From contig MNCI01000213.1 in assembly GCA_015680685.1 (NCBI GenBank), positions 1 through 64,000 of the forward strand: a stretch of DNA of 64,000 bases. The letters are read 5' to 3'. How positions within the stretch are numbered: the stretch's first letter is position 1; every line of letters starts with the position of its first letter. Positions 9,961 to 22,429 of the stretch are shown here, piece after piece. This DNA is from Gnetum montanum. Its lineage: Eukaryota > Streptophyta > Gnetopsida > Gnetales > Gnetaceae. Below the pieces are notes generated by a model that was not told where the DNA came from, searched no databases, and worked only from the letters and a program-made list of their open reading frames with translations. A program made the translations under genes and the position numbers.

Positions 9961-11474
9961 CACCTACAGCCCAACATACATGGTTCTGTGAACAAGTGAG
10001 TGAGAATACTTCCAATCTTCTATTGCCTACCCACACCTCTTGGGTATGATGAGGTGGGATGTTGTAGTTCCAAAATGAAGTTCACATCATTAAGGAAAAC
10101 CCTCTAGGACATTTGTAACATCACCGTCCTTAGCATCTTACTAATCTTTTAGAGATGTTGTTTGGCATCTTGCTGACCTTCTAGAGCTACCATCACCACC
10201 ACCAATCATTTTGGTCATAGCTCTCATCATTAGTAGCACCCACTAGAGTCCGAATAGCACTATGACCCAACCACATCATTGCCATCCTCCAGCCCTCACC
10301 ATCACCTAAGTTTCAAATAGCATCTGGCAATGTGGCTCTTCACCCTACAGTTGAGTTTCCTAACTCCTACCTTTGGTGAGAACTCCTGAGCACCTACATC
10401 ACCATTACTTCTAGCCACTTGAGTTCTCACCTTTGGTGTGGCTACTAGAGCTTTCTAGCTTACCATCACTGACACATGCACTAGCTTTCTTGCTTTGGAC
10501 ATTTCATGCAACTGATGCAGCACTCATAGCCCTTGTAATGCCCCTAGCAGGCAGGACTTCATTCTCATCTTACATGACGGTTATTTTTTTCTTATTTTCT
10601 TTATGTTGCATTTGTAGGATGAAGCCTGGTTGGCATCGTTCAATGGTGCATTTCATTGTGATGGCAAGGCATCGCATTATTTTGATGTGTCCACCTGAGC
10701 TCACCTGGCTACTTGAGAGTGCATATCCTTAATATCCTCTCAACCAACCTAACCTCTACCTCTTGATCATGCAATCTTTCACATCCCTTGCAAGCTTTCC
10801 TAATGCACATGTAACCTTTCTTGTAGTCAACCACTAAAACCATGATAGATGTAACACAACCCATCCCAATGGAATCCTTTGTGGGCTAGTTAAAGCCTCA
10901 AATGGATGTAACACAACTCATTTTGGGGAGGAAACACCTATCCTATAGATGTGACATGGTTGTTTCCAAGAAAATACTACGAATGGCTCATCTGGCAAAA
11001 AGAAAAGAAAAGAAAAGAAAAGAGAGGAGCCTAAGAAAAAGATAAAAAATAAAATAAAATGGGATAAGTCAAGTACCTAAGAAAAATGGCATAGTTTTTA
11101 TTTTTCAACCAACTCAACCTTGAATTGACCATCTCATTTGCAGTTCGATGAGAGGTCAAAATCCAAAGGGGAGGACACCTCTCCATGATGACTTCCTCAT
11201 AAGCACTTTGACAAGGGATCATGGTATGGAAACAAGCCAACATGGTGCTACACCGCACAGCTATTCACTCTATCCACACTATCCATTATTCCTTAAACCA
11301 TATCTTGAAACTATTCCCTATCACACCTCATTACTTTGACACTCTCAAGTATAGTGAAGCATAGTCGAAGTGGGCGCTGACGAATAGTGTTGGTGTCGTA
11401 TTCATCATGGTTTTTCATATTCTTTGTTGACATCTCTCAGGCCATTTATCTAGATGTCAACAAAGATGAGCCAA
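9961..11474 (+). other. T3 3' non-coding region and polypurine-like tract
   Basis: Homologous to 59126-60500 of T5 (for example GAGATGTTGT...CTGACC and the Thr/Pro-like CACCACCA block). An AAAAG microsatellite lies at about 10997-11022. The tract CAAAGATGAGCCAA directly precedes the LTR; T5 has CAAAGAGGGGCCAA there. No coding region can be supported. Confidence 0.75.
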
Positions 11475-13229
11475 TGAAACACCACTAATTTTGGGCTCCT
11501 ACAATTCAATGGTAGATTTGTCAAAACTTGGGAAAAGGTTTTCTAAGTTTGGTATTATGCTATGTAGCGTAGACAACATAGCACACTGGGAGTCCTCTGT
11601 TTGCAAAATTTTTCTAGGTTTGCCTACTATGATCCCCAACACAGCCAGTGTAGCACATGCTTCCAAGGCTAGTTTGCACATATGTCAAGCTAGAAGTAGT
11701 CAAGGGTCACTTCAGATGGACCAAATAATTTGGAAAATTTTCTATCTTCTAGGTTGTCAAGCTCACTATGCTCTTTAGCTTGTCCAACTTGACACATATT
11801 TCAATTTCCAATCCACCTAGGCACCAGGCTGGGAATTATACAAAATGCTCAGGATGGACAAAATAGTTTGCCAAATTTTCTATCTTCTGGGCTTGTCATG
11901 CTATGCTACGCTTCACAGTGTAGATAGCATAACATAGGTTTCATGGCCTAAATTTTTCTAAGTGTTGGATAAGAAGTTTGTCAAGCTATCTAGACATGAA
12001 GATGCATTTGGAAATTTTTTGACTTCTAAGGTTGCTTGTCCTACTTCACCCCCAGAATGTGGTTACCGTTCCATGAAGAAAAATTGCATGTTTTGGTAGA
12101 ATTCATCAAAATTTTAGTTCTACACTCTGCTACACTACGTAGCATAGGTAGCATGACACTTGGGAAATGCCTCTAAATGCCTCTAGAAGCTTTGAAAACT
12201 TAGCATCGACCTTCATTTCAGCTCTAACATCCTTTCGATAGCCAATATTAGTAGTTTTCTTTGTTCTTGCACCCCTTATTAATCCCCAAAATTTTCCCTA
12301 TGCTTAACCCTACTTGGAAGAGGGGGAAGATGTAGTCTTGGAGCATAGGCTCCAAGTTGCATTTAATTTGGCATTGGTTGTAGGTACATGGTGGTTCCTC
12401 AAACTCTAGCACATGCAGTCTAGGTGGTGTGGTCATAGTTTGGTAGATTCTCAATTCCCATCCTACAGAGCATTACACTTTGAGCATAACACTTAGACCT
12501 TGATACTTTGATCATAACATGCTAACATGACTTTTTCACACCCATGTTACATGGGACCTAGGCCACATGGCATACAATCCATGTTTCATGTCAATTGTAG
12601 CCCTATAAATACCCTAATAATTAGCATTTGAGAGGTTGATTGGAAATCACTTTAAGCCTCAAGCATTAGAGCACTCTTAGCTTCTTTATCACTTCCACAC
12701 TCAAGCATCTGAACTTGACACCTGGCTAAGTACCACGACATAGTCTTCTTAGCACCTGCATAGTGTGACAACTATAAGCCTGATAGGTCCAACCTCCTTT
12801 GCAACTGCCAACACTGCATCTGCAACATCCTAGAGACTGTGACCACATAGCAATGCTACCTTGCTATGAGTATCTGACACTGTGTATCAATTTCACATAC
12901 TATTAACAAGAGTCATGTTCCCCAGTCTTGGGTTGGTGCATTTCTTCACCTAAACTCTTGTTTCATTTTCCTTTAGCATTTGTTTCAAATGTTAGCATAA
13001 TTTGTTGTAGTTCCTACTGCTAACACATATTTTTTCTTATTCATGACATGTATTTTTTGCTTTTGCGAATGGTTATTGTTACACCATGTAAGTCTCTATC
13101 TGATTGACTAGACCGTTCAAGGCACCCCATTTCTTTTTTCTCTAGCATAACCCTCCCACAAACTTGGGGTTAGGCTATACACCCAATGACCTCTTGGTGT
13201 TCTCACCATCAACATTTTTAGACTTCCCA
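11475..13229 (+). repeat. 3' LTR of T3
   Basis: About 1755 bp starting TGAAACACCACTAATTTT and ending near TTTTTAGACTTCCCA, aligned end to end with the T5 LTRs. TATA box TATAAATA at 12604-12611. U3 has several GCTATGTAGCGTAG-type palindromes at 11556-11585, 11905-11940 and 12120-12160. Confidence 0.85.
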
Positions 13230-13539
13230 TGTTTAAATAATATTATATTATCCTTTAGATACTAAATAACATTATCCTTTAGATAATCCTAAAATCATAA
13301 AGCTTTTTATTTTCTATTTTTATGTCTACTCAATATCAAGTTTGTGATGTGCTCTAAATTTTCTTATTATTAATATATTTTTTAAGGTCCAACACCTTAC
13401 ATCATTACTCTAATCAAAATATTTTTGATCAAGAATTTTTATTTATCTTTTTTATCGCTTTAAAATTTACATGTGAAAAAACTAGAACTACCCTTTCTAA
13501 CAATGGACTTTTTTTTTCTTTTTTTGAGGGTAAGATGAT

Positions 13540-13665
13540 TCAATATCCCTAGAATAGTGCCTTCAGGCTAGTGTGCTTAGGGTGTTAGTAGCAAGTTTTG
13601 AACCTATTGTCTTTAAGTGCAAAGAAATGTGAGTTAACTAACTAGCCAATGGCTTGTACTATCTA
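13540..13665 (-). repeat. tRNA-derived SINE-like sequence
   Basis: Minus strand shows an A-box-like TTGGCTAGTTAGTTAACTC and, about 35 nt on, a B-box-like ATAGGTTCAAAACTT, the layout of a RNA polymerase III internal promoter. It cannot fold into a full tRNA, so a degenerate SINE is likelier than a tRNA gene. Confidence 0.5.
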
Positions 13666-14342
13666 AAAATGAAATGTTAGACTATTAATAAGACTCTTAA
13701 TTTTTTAGATCTAAGTTATAGGTTTGATTGGAGTGAAAAATGTTAAGTTATAAAGTTCTAATTTGACTATATATCTTGGGTATTAAATGTTTCTAAAATA
13801 AAAAACTTTGAGTTTCAATATCCTATAACCTTCCATTTATTCAAAATTTCATAAATAAAAAATTATGCATACATTTTTCTATGCTTGAAAATTAATTCAT
13901 ATAAAAACAACAAAATATAGTTAACATATAGGTAGACTATCATTTAGAGTGATGGTATGGTGCTTATTCCTTAATTCAAAGACCTACATTCAACCCTTAG
14001 CACAACCACTTAAAGAGGTTAGGTTTTTTCTCATTTATTGATCCTCTGAGATTCCTGCTTAGTGGGATGAGCACTGTAGCACTTGGTGATTATCCTTATA
14101 GTTAACATATGAGTTCATTTTCAAACATGGATCATTAGCTAATTAATTAAATTACATTACTTTGCACCAAAATATATTGGGTTCAAAACATGGTACCTTA
14201 AGCATGCTAACATACAAGCGTTATTCCAAGCATATATATTACCTTACCCTAAGAAAAAGATAGGCAATATTTCAACAAATGAAGATTAGAAGAGAATAAT
14301 GTTGAAATCCTATAATCACTTAAAATCAAATCCTATTTTTTA

Positions 14343-14470
14343 ATTATGGTTAGTGCATTGATGGGTAAGTATTTAGTTCTCCTAAGAAAAGGTTGTGGGT
14401 TTAATTCCTAATCCTAAAATTGTATGGGGTCTTATTCAAGTGGCATTGTACCTGGACGCATTCCATGAAT
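14343..14470 (+). repeat. tRNA-derived SINE-like sequence
   Basis: A-box-like TGGTTAGTGCATTGATGGG followed about 30 nt later by B-box-like GTGGGTTTAATTCCTAAT. No full tRNA cloverleaf is seen. Degenerate. Confidence 0.5.
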
Positions 14471-14609
14471 GATAATAAGATCAAGATTGATTCCTATCCA
14501 TTGTAGCACTTTGACATAGAATAGATTTACTTTAAATGCATCTTACTTTCGATGTATTTAATATTTACATATTCATGCATATTAATCAATTGGTGGAATG
14601 AACGTGACC

Positions 14610-14696
14610 AATTCCAAGCATAAACATGAATTCTTTTGGTAATCCTTGCAATGTTATTGCTTGTTCACCCAGTAGCATAACACTTGGTAACCTAGA
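14610..14696 (+). repeat. Left piece of Athila-type LTR split by element C
   Basis: The stretch TTGGTAATCCTTGCAATGTT to GGTAACCTAG matches the reverse complement of the D LTR around 23937-24007. The LTR continues at 21738 on the far side of C, so C inserted into it in the opposite orientation. Homology fades left of about 14610. Confidence 0.7.
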
Positions 14697-15471
14697 AGAT
14701 AAGTGGCAAGATACCCCTACACTCAACCATATGAATATGAGCGTAGCATGCACGATTTGGTCGAACTTCACAGACTATGTGCCTACACTCCTCATGGAAC
14801 ACTTAGGGTTAATCATTCATTGTCTTCCTAGACTTTATTGTAGTTGTCACTGTTGTATGGTTAAGTAAGTCTGAGGTATATGATTTTTATGTCTTTTCTA
14901 TTTTATCTCCTATGACAATGAGTTGAAGGGTGAAGAGACTAATTAGTAACTTTAACTAACTAGCGAAGTCTTAATTAACCTCATGGTAGCATCCATTCCC
15001 ACTTCCTATTCATACCCTGAACCAATGCAACCTTGGCTACCAAACGCTAGTCATTACTGTGATTACCAAGCGTAACACACATGCTCGAAGTGGTCGTACT
15101 GAGGCACTTAACTTGGAGAGAAGGGTTGAGAGAGATTTAATCAACTACGAATGCATTTAAATAATGAATAATAAATAACAGTAAATAAAATCCTAATTAT
15201 CCTATTCTATGCACTACAAGGTTTATCCAAGAAGTTTGTCTTTATTTCTATACACAAACTTGTGTTCAAGTACAATGTCTGCTCTAATAAAGATCCGTTC
15301 ACTTTGGAGTTCCTACTGTGGGCACATGGAAATTAATCTATCTCTAGAGAGGTAAAATTCCCAGAGTTTCGCTATGGTCTAGGCCTAGATAAGAAACAAG
15401 CAAGAGCTGCCTCTTATTTATAGACTTAGCGGCTCACCGCAATATTGAGTACGCGATATCGTGTCCCATCA
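14697..15471 (-). repeat. 3' LTR of element C
   Basis: 775 bp, pairs with 20960-21737. The block ACACTTAGGGTTAATCATNC and the inner run TAAGTCTGAGGTATATGATT are shared. TATA box TATTTATA (plus text) at 15415-15422. Terminal TG has decayed at the 14697 end. Confidence 0.92.
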
Positions 15472-16687
15472 TACCCCCATGACTAAATGAAAACTTGTCC
15501 TTGAGTTTCTTACAAAATATTGGGAAGGTATGTGATTATTGACTCAAATGGAACTAATTTGATGACATGTGAATGGATCATCATTACAAGACAAGAAAAA
15601 AATGGTCTTCATGACAACAAGAATGAACACCTTATTACATTGACATCAAGCCTTATTTGGTAGCTGAGAGAGAAGAGAGAAGAGAAAAGAAGTCTACTGC
15701 TGCCAATGCTAGGATTGTGCCTTTAATTATCCATCTGTAAGTGCCTCATCGATCTTTCTCCTTGCATAGTTGCTTTTAGCACTGGTCCATTCCAAGTGTT
15801 CCCTCCAAATCTGGTTCATTGTTGCATGATTGCCATCTGCAAACATAACATAGTCTTCTATTACCAAGGATAAATGAATCATCATGTAATTGATACCTTG
15901 CTTCGGTAAAAGGTCCATTGGCTAGGTTGTGGTATGGCTGATTATGGTTCTAGAGATATAGTAATGATGACTACCGAAGGTGTAGGGGTTAGGAGAAAAT
16001 CGAAAAAATTGGGCCCCCGTACCCCCATGACTAATCGCAAACCTCCAGTAGCAAGAGAATGGAAAAGGAAAAAGAACAAAAAAGATGGAGATAAAGAGAC
16101 AACTATAACGTTAGTGAAATGGATGTCAAGATGGAAATGAACAAAATAAAGTAGATTACAAAAATGTTAAAGGAAAGAATTTAACCAGTGCACCAAATAG
16201 GAATGCTAGTGAGTCCTCCCCAAAGTAGGCTCATGCCATTAATGCCCTAACAAATCCACATTCAAAGAGTCCATAGGCTTTGGGAATGTCCTTTGGAACA
16301 AGAGTTAAAGTATTAACTACAAGAATTTACCAAAAAGAAAACAATGTGTCAACCAAAATATATACTAATGATACAACTAGCAATGAGGTGAACAATGGAG
16401 AGAAGGATGGAGAGAATAGAATGGAATGGAGTCTCAAGAACAAGGTGGTGTATAGCCCCTTGTGGAGTTAATGATTAATGTGACTTGGAAAATCTCATTC
16501 CAACTTCGGCCTCAAACAAACCACATCCAGTGACTTTGCATCAATGCATTCGGTCAACCCATCCACTTGAATAACTAGAATGCCTTCACCCAAGAGCCAC
16601 CACCATTATGACGAAATGAATGAGGAGAGAATGGGAAGCAAGGAGGGCCTTAGTTAGAGGGAACTTTTTTATTTTAGTTCCATAACT

Positions 16688-16765
16688 AGTGCTTGTAGCC
16701 CAATTGATTATTTCGTCTAAGGGGTGTGCTTTAAATTCTCACTTTGTTTGTTTGTTTTTTTTTTA
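16688..16765 (+). repeat. tRNA-derived SINE-like sequence with poly-T end
   Basis: A-box-like TTGTAGCCCAATTGATTA, B-box-like GTGCTTTAAATTCTCAC, then TTTGTTTGTTTGTTTTTTTT. Degenerate; strand and family uncertain. Confidence 0.45.
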
Positions 16766-17340
16766 TTTTTTATTTTTATTTTTGTGTTTTGTGTTTTTAT
16801 GGGTGAGAACCAAACCATGCAAAGAATTTGTTATTTTTATTAGCTCAGCTTCCTGATAATTGAGTGACATCGGAACGGTAAGAAAAAATCAAGAAGAAAA
16901 CATCAAAGCATCCAAGAGAATGGCCATCACAAATGCATCAAGTTCCCTTGAAGTCACATCCTTCTCAAGCCTTGAGTCCTTCCTTAGTTTGAGAAATGCG
17001 TAGTCACTGATTCGTTAGAGTTCTTATTATTGGGAAGGGAACTGTACAGTTCCAAGCAAAGAGAGACTATAGACTTTGTGGATGTATGGATGAAGTGGAC
17101 TCATTGCCTGTCATATCAAAAGAAACATACCTTAGTATCAACATCATAACTTAAAGGTAAAAATCAAACATTAGCAATAAATATAAAAGTAGTTCATACC
17201 ATCATGAAGAATACTTATTGGGTGACAAACTTACAAGATGGATAACACACACACACATGCACACAAAGAAATGAAAAAGTATAATGATGTTGTAAAACAA
17301 AACAAGAAAAGTCAAAGAAATTTGTAAAACAAAAACTTGC

Positions 17341-17440
17341 AAGACAAAAATGTGTAAAACAAAAATGTGTAAAACAAAAATGTGTAAAGCAAAAATGTGT
17401 GAAACAAAAATGTGTAAAATAAAAATGTGTAAAATAAAAA
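17341..17440. repeat. 15-bp tandem repeat AAAACAAAAATGTGT
   Basis: Seven units with single-base variants, inside the non-coding 3' part of element C. Confidence 0.9.
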
Positions 17441-17749
17441 CTAAAAAGAACTGAGGGCCCTTAATGATCAGCATAGGTGGCTATCTCCCCCATGACTAAA
17501 TGGAAAGGAAGAGATCCAAAATAATGAACGCCTATTTGAATTTTTCAAAAGTGTCCAACTTCTCCTAATTGATGTTCTTATATTTAGTAGTGGAAGTCAG
17601 CGATGCTCATACTCCAATGTTTCTATGCCTTTGTTATTAATGTGGGTTGTTCCCCCAGCTCGTTCTGTGCATGTTGATGGGTTTCTCTTTCCCTTAGCTA
17701 TCAACCACAGAGTGTCAACTACTTGTGTGGTCGCTACATATAGGCACCT

Positions 17750-18058
17750 TTATATTTGTGTTTCTTGGGCATACCAATTGCATGAAGGAGATGTTGAGCA
17801 TTCCTCCATGTCATCACCCTCTGAGTCACTATATGTGATGCACAAAACTTTCTTCTTCTCGATCTTTCCATAAATGTTTGCCTTAGATATCTGCAAGGAA
17901 ATATCATGGATCCCTAGGTACGCATCTATTGTACTTAGCCATGGCCTTCCCATTATAATTGGGAAGTCCCCATTGTTACTATTAACTTCTATCACCAAGA
18001 AACCCGTTGGGTATGACCAACCATACAAAGTGGTAACTATGTCCTCCACCAATCCCAA
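17750..18058 (-). pseudogene. Element C protease domain
   Basis: Contains FPIIMGRPWLSTIDAYLG, the C-terminal core of plant Ty3/gypsy aspartic proteases (compare FNLILGRPWLAQL in the Tat-like elements of this window), followed by an acidic tail SDSEGDDMEE. The upstream active-site part is decayed. It is the last recognisable domain on the sense strand before the non-coding 3' region. Confidence 0.7.
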
Positions 18059-20611
18059 GGGAATGGTGATGGACTGATTAGCCAGCTCAAGTTGGATATT
18101 GCTCCTCTTGAGTTGGGGCAGGTTCCAGGCTTAATATATTTCTCATGAGATTAGGTTGACTCCAAAACCTGATTCAAGAAGAGGCTTATGTGGTTTGTTC
18201 CTGGCAACTTGTAGATAGATTAAGGGGCTTTCAAGATCAGAGAGTTTCCTAGGAAGGTGGCCTACCTTAATCCAATCGATAACAGTATGCATTAACATAA
18301 CCATATGCATGAAGCTCTATTGTTGGACTAAAGGGAGCCCCGAAGTCTTGGATGGTGGAGGAGTGTGCACATACTCAACCGCTTGTTGTTGTGAGAGCTT
18401 GTTTGGGCTTTTGGTCCTAAAGAAAAGTCTTCTTTTCTTAAGATTGTCAGAACCAATAGTAGGTTGAATGTTTATAGCTCTCGTAGCATTGCGTTGCTGC
18501 AGTTGAGTGGGGAGTTCCCCTTGCATTGTTGGAGCAAGTGGTATGGGAACTAGTAGAGGAAGAGTGACAGATGGATTTTGAGGATGGTAGGTATGTGGGG
18601 TATCTCCTGGAGAAGAAGGAGTCCTTCTAAAATACTCCTGAACTTGGTAGTGATGTTGCGGAGTTGTGTGACACATAGAGTTACTTGGAGAAACCAGCTA
18701 TTTCAGGTAATAGCCATAAGGATCAGGTTACCAGTAAGGGTATCTTTGTCCAAGCAATGGCATCCCCCATGAATGTGGGTGTTGCCACTACTGATGTTGC
18801 CCGATGGGTTGTGGTGGAGTTCCACTTTGATAGTACATTAACGATTGCTAGAATTGCCTTGGGTTACCTTGGGGATAAGGTAACCTTCGAGGTGTTTGTC
18901 GTTTGTTAAGTCTTAGGTTAAGTGCATACACCCTAGACTCTTGTAGATGTGAGATGATTGGACAACATCTCTTAGGATGGTCATCTTGGCAGATCTCACA
19001 TCCACCGTCATTGTCTATGTCAGAATCCATAACCTTATCGAAGATAGTTATTTTCCCCTTACCATTTTTATGTGCATGGCCTGCATCTCTTCTCTTTTTC
19101 TTATCAGAGTCACTACCTCATTCCACTTTAGACTCCTCTATGATTTTCAGGATAGTTTTAATTCTAGAGTCTAAGGAATCCCACAATTGATTCACCTTAG
19201 CCAATACTTCTATTGTTAACTTCTGGACTAGCAACATTTTTCTACTCATCAACTCTTCGAGTGGTGACTCATCCTCCTCATCAGAAAATCTCACTCCCTT
19301 CTTTCGAAGGGAAGGATCACGGTTATATTCTTCCGTGCTTTCTCTTTTCCATAGCTCCCCTTCTTCTTTGGCTACTTGCTCCAACAAGTGATGAATTTCA
19401 TGGGCTCTAAGTTTTGATAATCTCCCTTGGGCATAAGTCCCAAGGGTTCTCCTAGTCTCATGTCTTAGCCCATCTATGATGTGGCGAAGTTGGTCCCATT
19501 GTGTGTAACCATAGCCCAGGCAATGATGTAACAATGCATAGTATCGGCCCATGGCAACATCCAAGGATTCATGATTACCTTGTTTCCATCCTTGGATCTA
19601 TTTATGCAAATTAGATACTCTAGAGTACATTTGGAATTTATCATTAAAGAGTTCTAACATCATACTCCACCTCCTAATGGTTTTTGATTCTAAGGACCAG
19701 TACCAACTCTCTACATCCTTAATGAGTATCCTAGGAAACAACTTCAGTTTCTGCCAATCATTCTCTATGTTTTGCAAGGTGCAGGCATCGTGGAATGCCT
19801 ATAAATGATGTTGCGGATCAGTGTTATATCCCCCTTCGAAGCGTGGGATATTTTTCATATATTATTTTTTGATCTGACTATCTCTTTGATTCCTTGTTGG
19901 TATTCTCACTACCTCCTTTATATTGAGCATACTTCAGGTTGCAAGTAGGGGCTCGTCATGATCATCTCTTTCATGAAGTTGATGGTCTCTATGTTGTTCC
20001 CTACTTTTCCTTCGTTCATGCCCTTGTCCTCGCTCTCAACTCTCTCATCGAGGTCTCTCATTTTTTCTACCTCTATCCTCACCGTTATGCTCTTGGTGGA
20101 TATGCCCAAATGTGGAAGGAGAGGGTGAGTGATGTGATGAAGGGGAAGAAGAAGGAGAACCATCACCATGATGATGCTTCTTACCTTCTCTTCAACTGCT
20201 ACAGCCCCGATCGTGGTGACCATCTAAGTGTCCATCCTTGTCATGTGTTGTTGTTCCCTTAGTGAATAGTTGGCATTCATAGTGATTAGAACCAGGGTTG
20301 TGTATCATGGATCATAAGTTTTGATACCCCACCTCCTCACCATCATTAGAAGGGGGAACATCATTGGCTGCAGAACCCGTTATTATGGGTTCATCATCTC
20401 CTATTTCACTTAGGACATGTGGGATCCCTTTGTCCTTCAATAGTGTATGGTGGCTCTTTTTCCATGAGTCCCTTAAATGTTGTGTTTCTGTGTGATGATA
20501 ATCCCTTGTATCAATATCACCTACAATGTATTTAGCATATAGCTGTGTCATGCCGATCTGTGCAAAAGTACAGAGGAGCATGTTTGGGACTAAACTATAT
20601 GGAGGTAACAC
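18059..20611 (-). pseudogene. Element C gag, decayed
   Basis: Pieces in order on the minus strand: acidic N-terminal part (20611-20312), Pro/Ser-rich part in a shifted frame, capsid-like block (about 19860-19118) with LDVAMGRYYALLHHC and GTYAQGRLSKLRAHEI, a zinc-knuckle-like CEICQDDHPKRCC at about 19000, and a Pro/Gln-rich C-terminus (18676-18317). The same blocks occur in element E (GMYAQGQLYQLKAH at 62911, CDICLYDHP at 63361), so C and E are relatives. Stops and at least one frameshift. Confidence 0.75.
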
Positions 20612-20940
20612 TATGTTACCTTGGAAGTCTCTCCATCATAGTTGTTCGTCTTCATGGAGGATAAAGGTAAAATTTGGTATGTACTCATCGAGATGAGTAT
20701 ATACCACTCAATATTTTTGAGGAACTGGCAGATTTTGGTTATGTGTTTTAGACTGTCGACTGTTTCTGATATTATCCCTAGGTGGTGTAATGCTGTTGTG
20801 AGAAGAAGAAGAAGATATTGTATCTTATCAGTGTCCTATTTAACCATTATATAAATTTTTTTTAATTAACCCTAAGGTTCGTTTAAGCTCCCAATGATGT
20901 GAGTGATCTCCTATGTTCTACTTAGCACACAAACACTTAC

Positions 20941-20958
20941 TCCCTGGCAATGGTGCCA
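20941..20958 (-). other. Primer-binding site of element C
   Basis: Minus strand TGGCACCATTGCCAGGGA. It equals the Athila-type site TGGCGCCGTTGCCGGGGA (tRNA-Asp in known elements) with three G-to-A changes at CpG positions. Confidence 0.85.
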
Positions 20959-20959
20959 A

Positions 20960-21737
20960 TGATGAGTGGCGAGGTACCCCTACACTCAACCATATGAATA
21001 AGAGCATAGCATGCACGATCCAGTCGAAATCCATAGACTAAGTGCCTACACACCTCATGGAACACTTAGGGTTAATCATCCGTTATCTTCCTAGACTTAC
21101 TTGTAGTTGTCATGATTATATGGTTAAGTAAGTCTGAGGTATATGATTTTTATGTCTTTTCTGTTTTATCTCCTATGCTAATGAGTTGAAGGGTGAAGAG
21201 ACTAATTACTAACTTTAACTAAATAGCTAAGTCTTAATTAACCTAACATCAGCATCCATTCCCACTTACCATTCACACCCTAAACCAATGCAACATTGGT
21301 TACCAAACGCTAGTCGTTGCTGGGATCACCAAGCGTAATGCACGTGCTCGAAGTGGTTGTACGAAGGCACTTAACTAGGAGAGAAGGATTGAGAGAGATT
21401 TAATCAAATATGAAAGCATTTAAATAATGAATAATAAATAACAATAAATAAAATCTTAATTAGCCTATTCCATACACTGCAAGGTTTATCGAAGAAGTTT
21501 ATCTTTATTGTCATACACAAACTTGTGTTCAGGTACAATGTCTACTCGAATAAACATCCATTCACTTTGGAGTTCCTACTGTGGGCACATGGAAATTAAT
21601 CTATCTCTGGAGAGGTAAAACTTCCATATTTTCACTATGGTCTAGGCCTAGATGAGAAACAAGGAAAAGCCACCTCTTATTTATAGACTTGGCGGTGCAC
21701 CGCGATATTGCGGCCCATGAGATATCGCATCCCACCA
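20960..21737 (-). repeat. 5' LTR of element C
   Basis: 778 bp, ends CTCATCA next to the primer site on the minus strand and starts TGGTGGGATGCG. TATA box at 21685-21678. Clearly diverged from its partner LTR, mostly by transitions, so an old insertion. Confidence 0.92.
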
Positions 21738-22053
21738 CCAGTAGTGGATACATGAGTTTAGGATGTGTACAACAAGTTGGGAAAGGACACTCATAATCCT
21801 TAGGCTAGCTTAGAATTTATCTTCCTATTATTAATTAGATTAATGGTCACATAACATCAATAATCATATGCCTCACTCTGGACTAAACCATACATGACCA
21901 AACTACCACTAGTCCAAGTTAGAAGATAATGACCTATGATCAATGCTTAAGAATCTAGATACCACACTAGTTCCATCTACTAGATTCAACTAGATTGCAC
22001 ATGAATGGTTGTAATTCATATGTTTGGGGATAGGGGTTACCTATTTCTCATCA
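21738..22053 (+). repeat. Right piece of Athila-type LTR split by element C
   Basis: Homologous to 42690-43046 and to the reverse complement of the D LTR: shared words include CATATGCCTCACTNTGGACT and AACTAGTCCAAGTTAGAAGA-like text, ending TTCTCATCA. The following bases (CCATTCATACC) may be a ruined primer site. Confidence 0.8.
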
Positions 22054-22065
22054 CCATTCATACCT

Positions 22066-22130
22066 TATTAAAGCAATGGTAGAGCCTCATTTGTGTTATA
22101 TGGGTGGCTATGGGTTTGAATTCCACCATT
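22066..22130 (+). repeat. tRNA-derived SINE-like sequence
   Basis: A-box-like AATGGTAGAGCCTCATTTG and B-box-like TATGGGTTTGAATTCCACC 25-30 nt apart. A 3' tail with AAT trinucleotide repeats follows at 22161-22178. Degenerate; a SINE is the best guess. Confidence 0.5.
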
Positions 22131-22429
22131 CTTACATAACAACACATCATTCTTTAAAACAATAATAATAATAATAAAGATAAGGTGAAAATATTAAGCC
22201 TTTTATTCTCATTTTATGCAAGGAAACTCATGCCTAGCAACACAACCCCTAACTAAATAAAGGATAGATGTGACCAGAAAATAGGACAATTCAAGCCAAA
22301 TTTGAAAATAAAATTAGTCAAGAAAATGACCTCAAAAATATCCAATATGTTCCTCTACCCTTAACATATAATTAGCATCTTCACATTTGTAATTTATTTT
22401 TAAGATGGTAGCATTAAATCACTAATTTA

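Larger units (their letters stand above)
9559..13229 (+). mobile_element. Tat-like element T3, 3' end only
   Basis: Plus-strand element of the same family as T5: hairpin array, long 3' non-coding region, polypurine-like tract and 3' LTR. Its order and sequence match T5 from 58735 to 62298. Its left part was displaced by T2 and lies outside the window. Confidence 0.88.
13230..14609. other. Non-coding spacer with SINE-like pieces
   Basis: AT-rich flank of T3. I see no open reading frame with known homology. It contains at least two tRNA-derived SINE-like stretches, listed separately, and a weaker third at about 13945-14060. Confidence 0.6.
15472..17749 (-). other. C 3' internal region: polypurine tract, repeats, no pol
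   Basis: Starts with the polypurine tract (minus strand TTAGTCATGGGGGTA directly before the LTR). The same GTCATGGGGG word recurs at about 16012-16028 and 17487-17500, as if the 3' end had been duplicated. A 15-bp tandem repeat lies at 17341-17440 and a SINE-like piece at 16688-16765. I looked for RT and integrase motifs in all frames and found none. Lys-rich short open frames here have no recognisable relatives. Confidence 0.7.
14697..21737 (-). mobile_element. Compact Athila-type element C with gag-protease only
   Basis: 7041 bp with two LTRs (14697-15471 and 20960-21737), a primer site matching the Athila type with CpG decay, gag and a protease domain, but no RT, RNase H or integrase in the 2.3 kb between protease and 3' LTR. 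It therefore looks non-autonomous, like terminal-repeat elements that keep only gag. The flanks show a split older LTR; a clean target duplication is not visible (CTAGA against CCAGT). Confidence 0.85.

Noticed and set aside
10433..10732. Small host gene in the T3 3' region (99-codon open frame)
   Set aside because: The homologous region of T5 has no matching frame and composition is low-complexity.
22066..22130. tRNA gene
   Set aside because: Only A-box and B-box-like words are seen; acceptor and anticodon stems cannot be paired.
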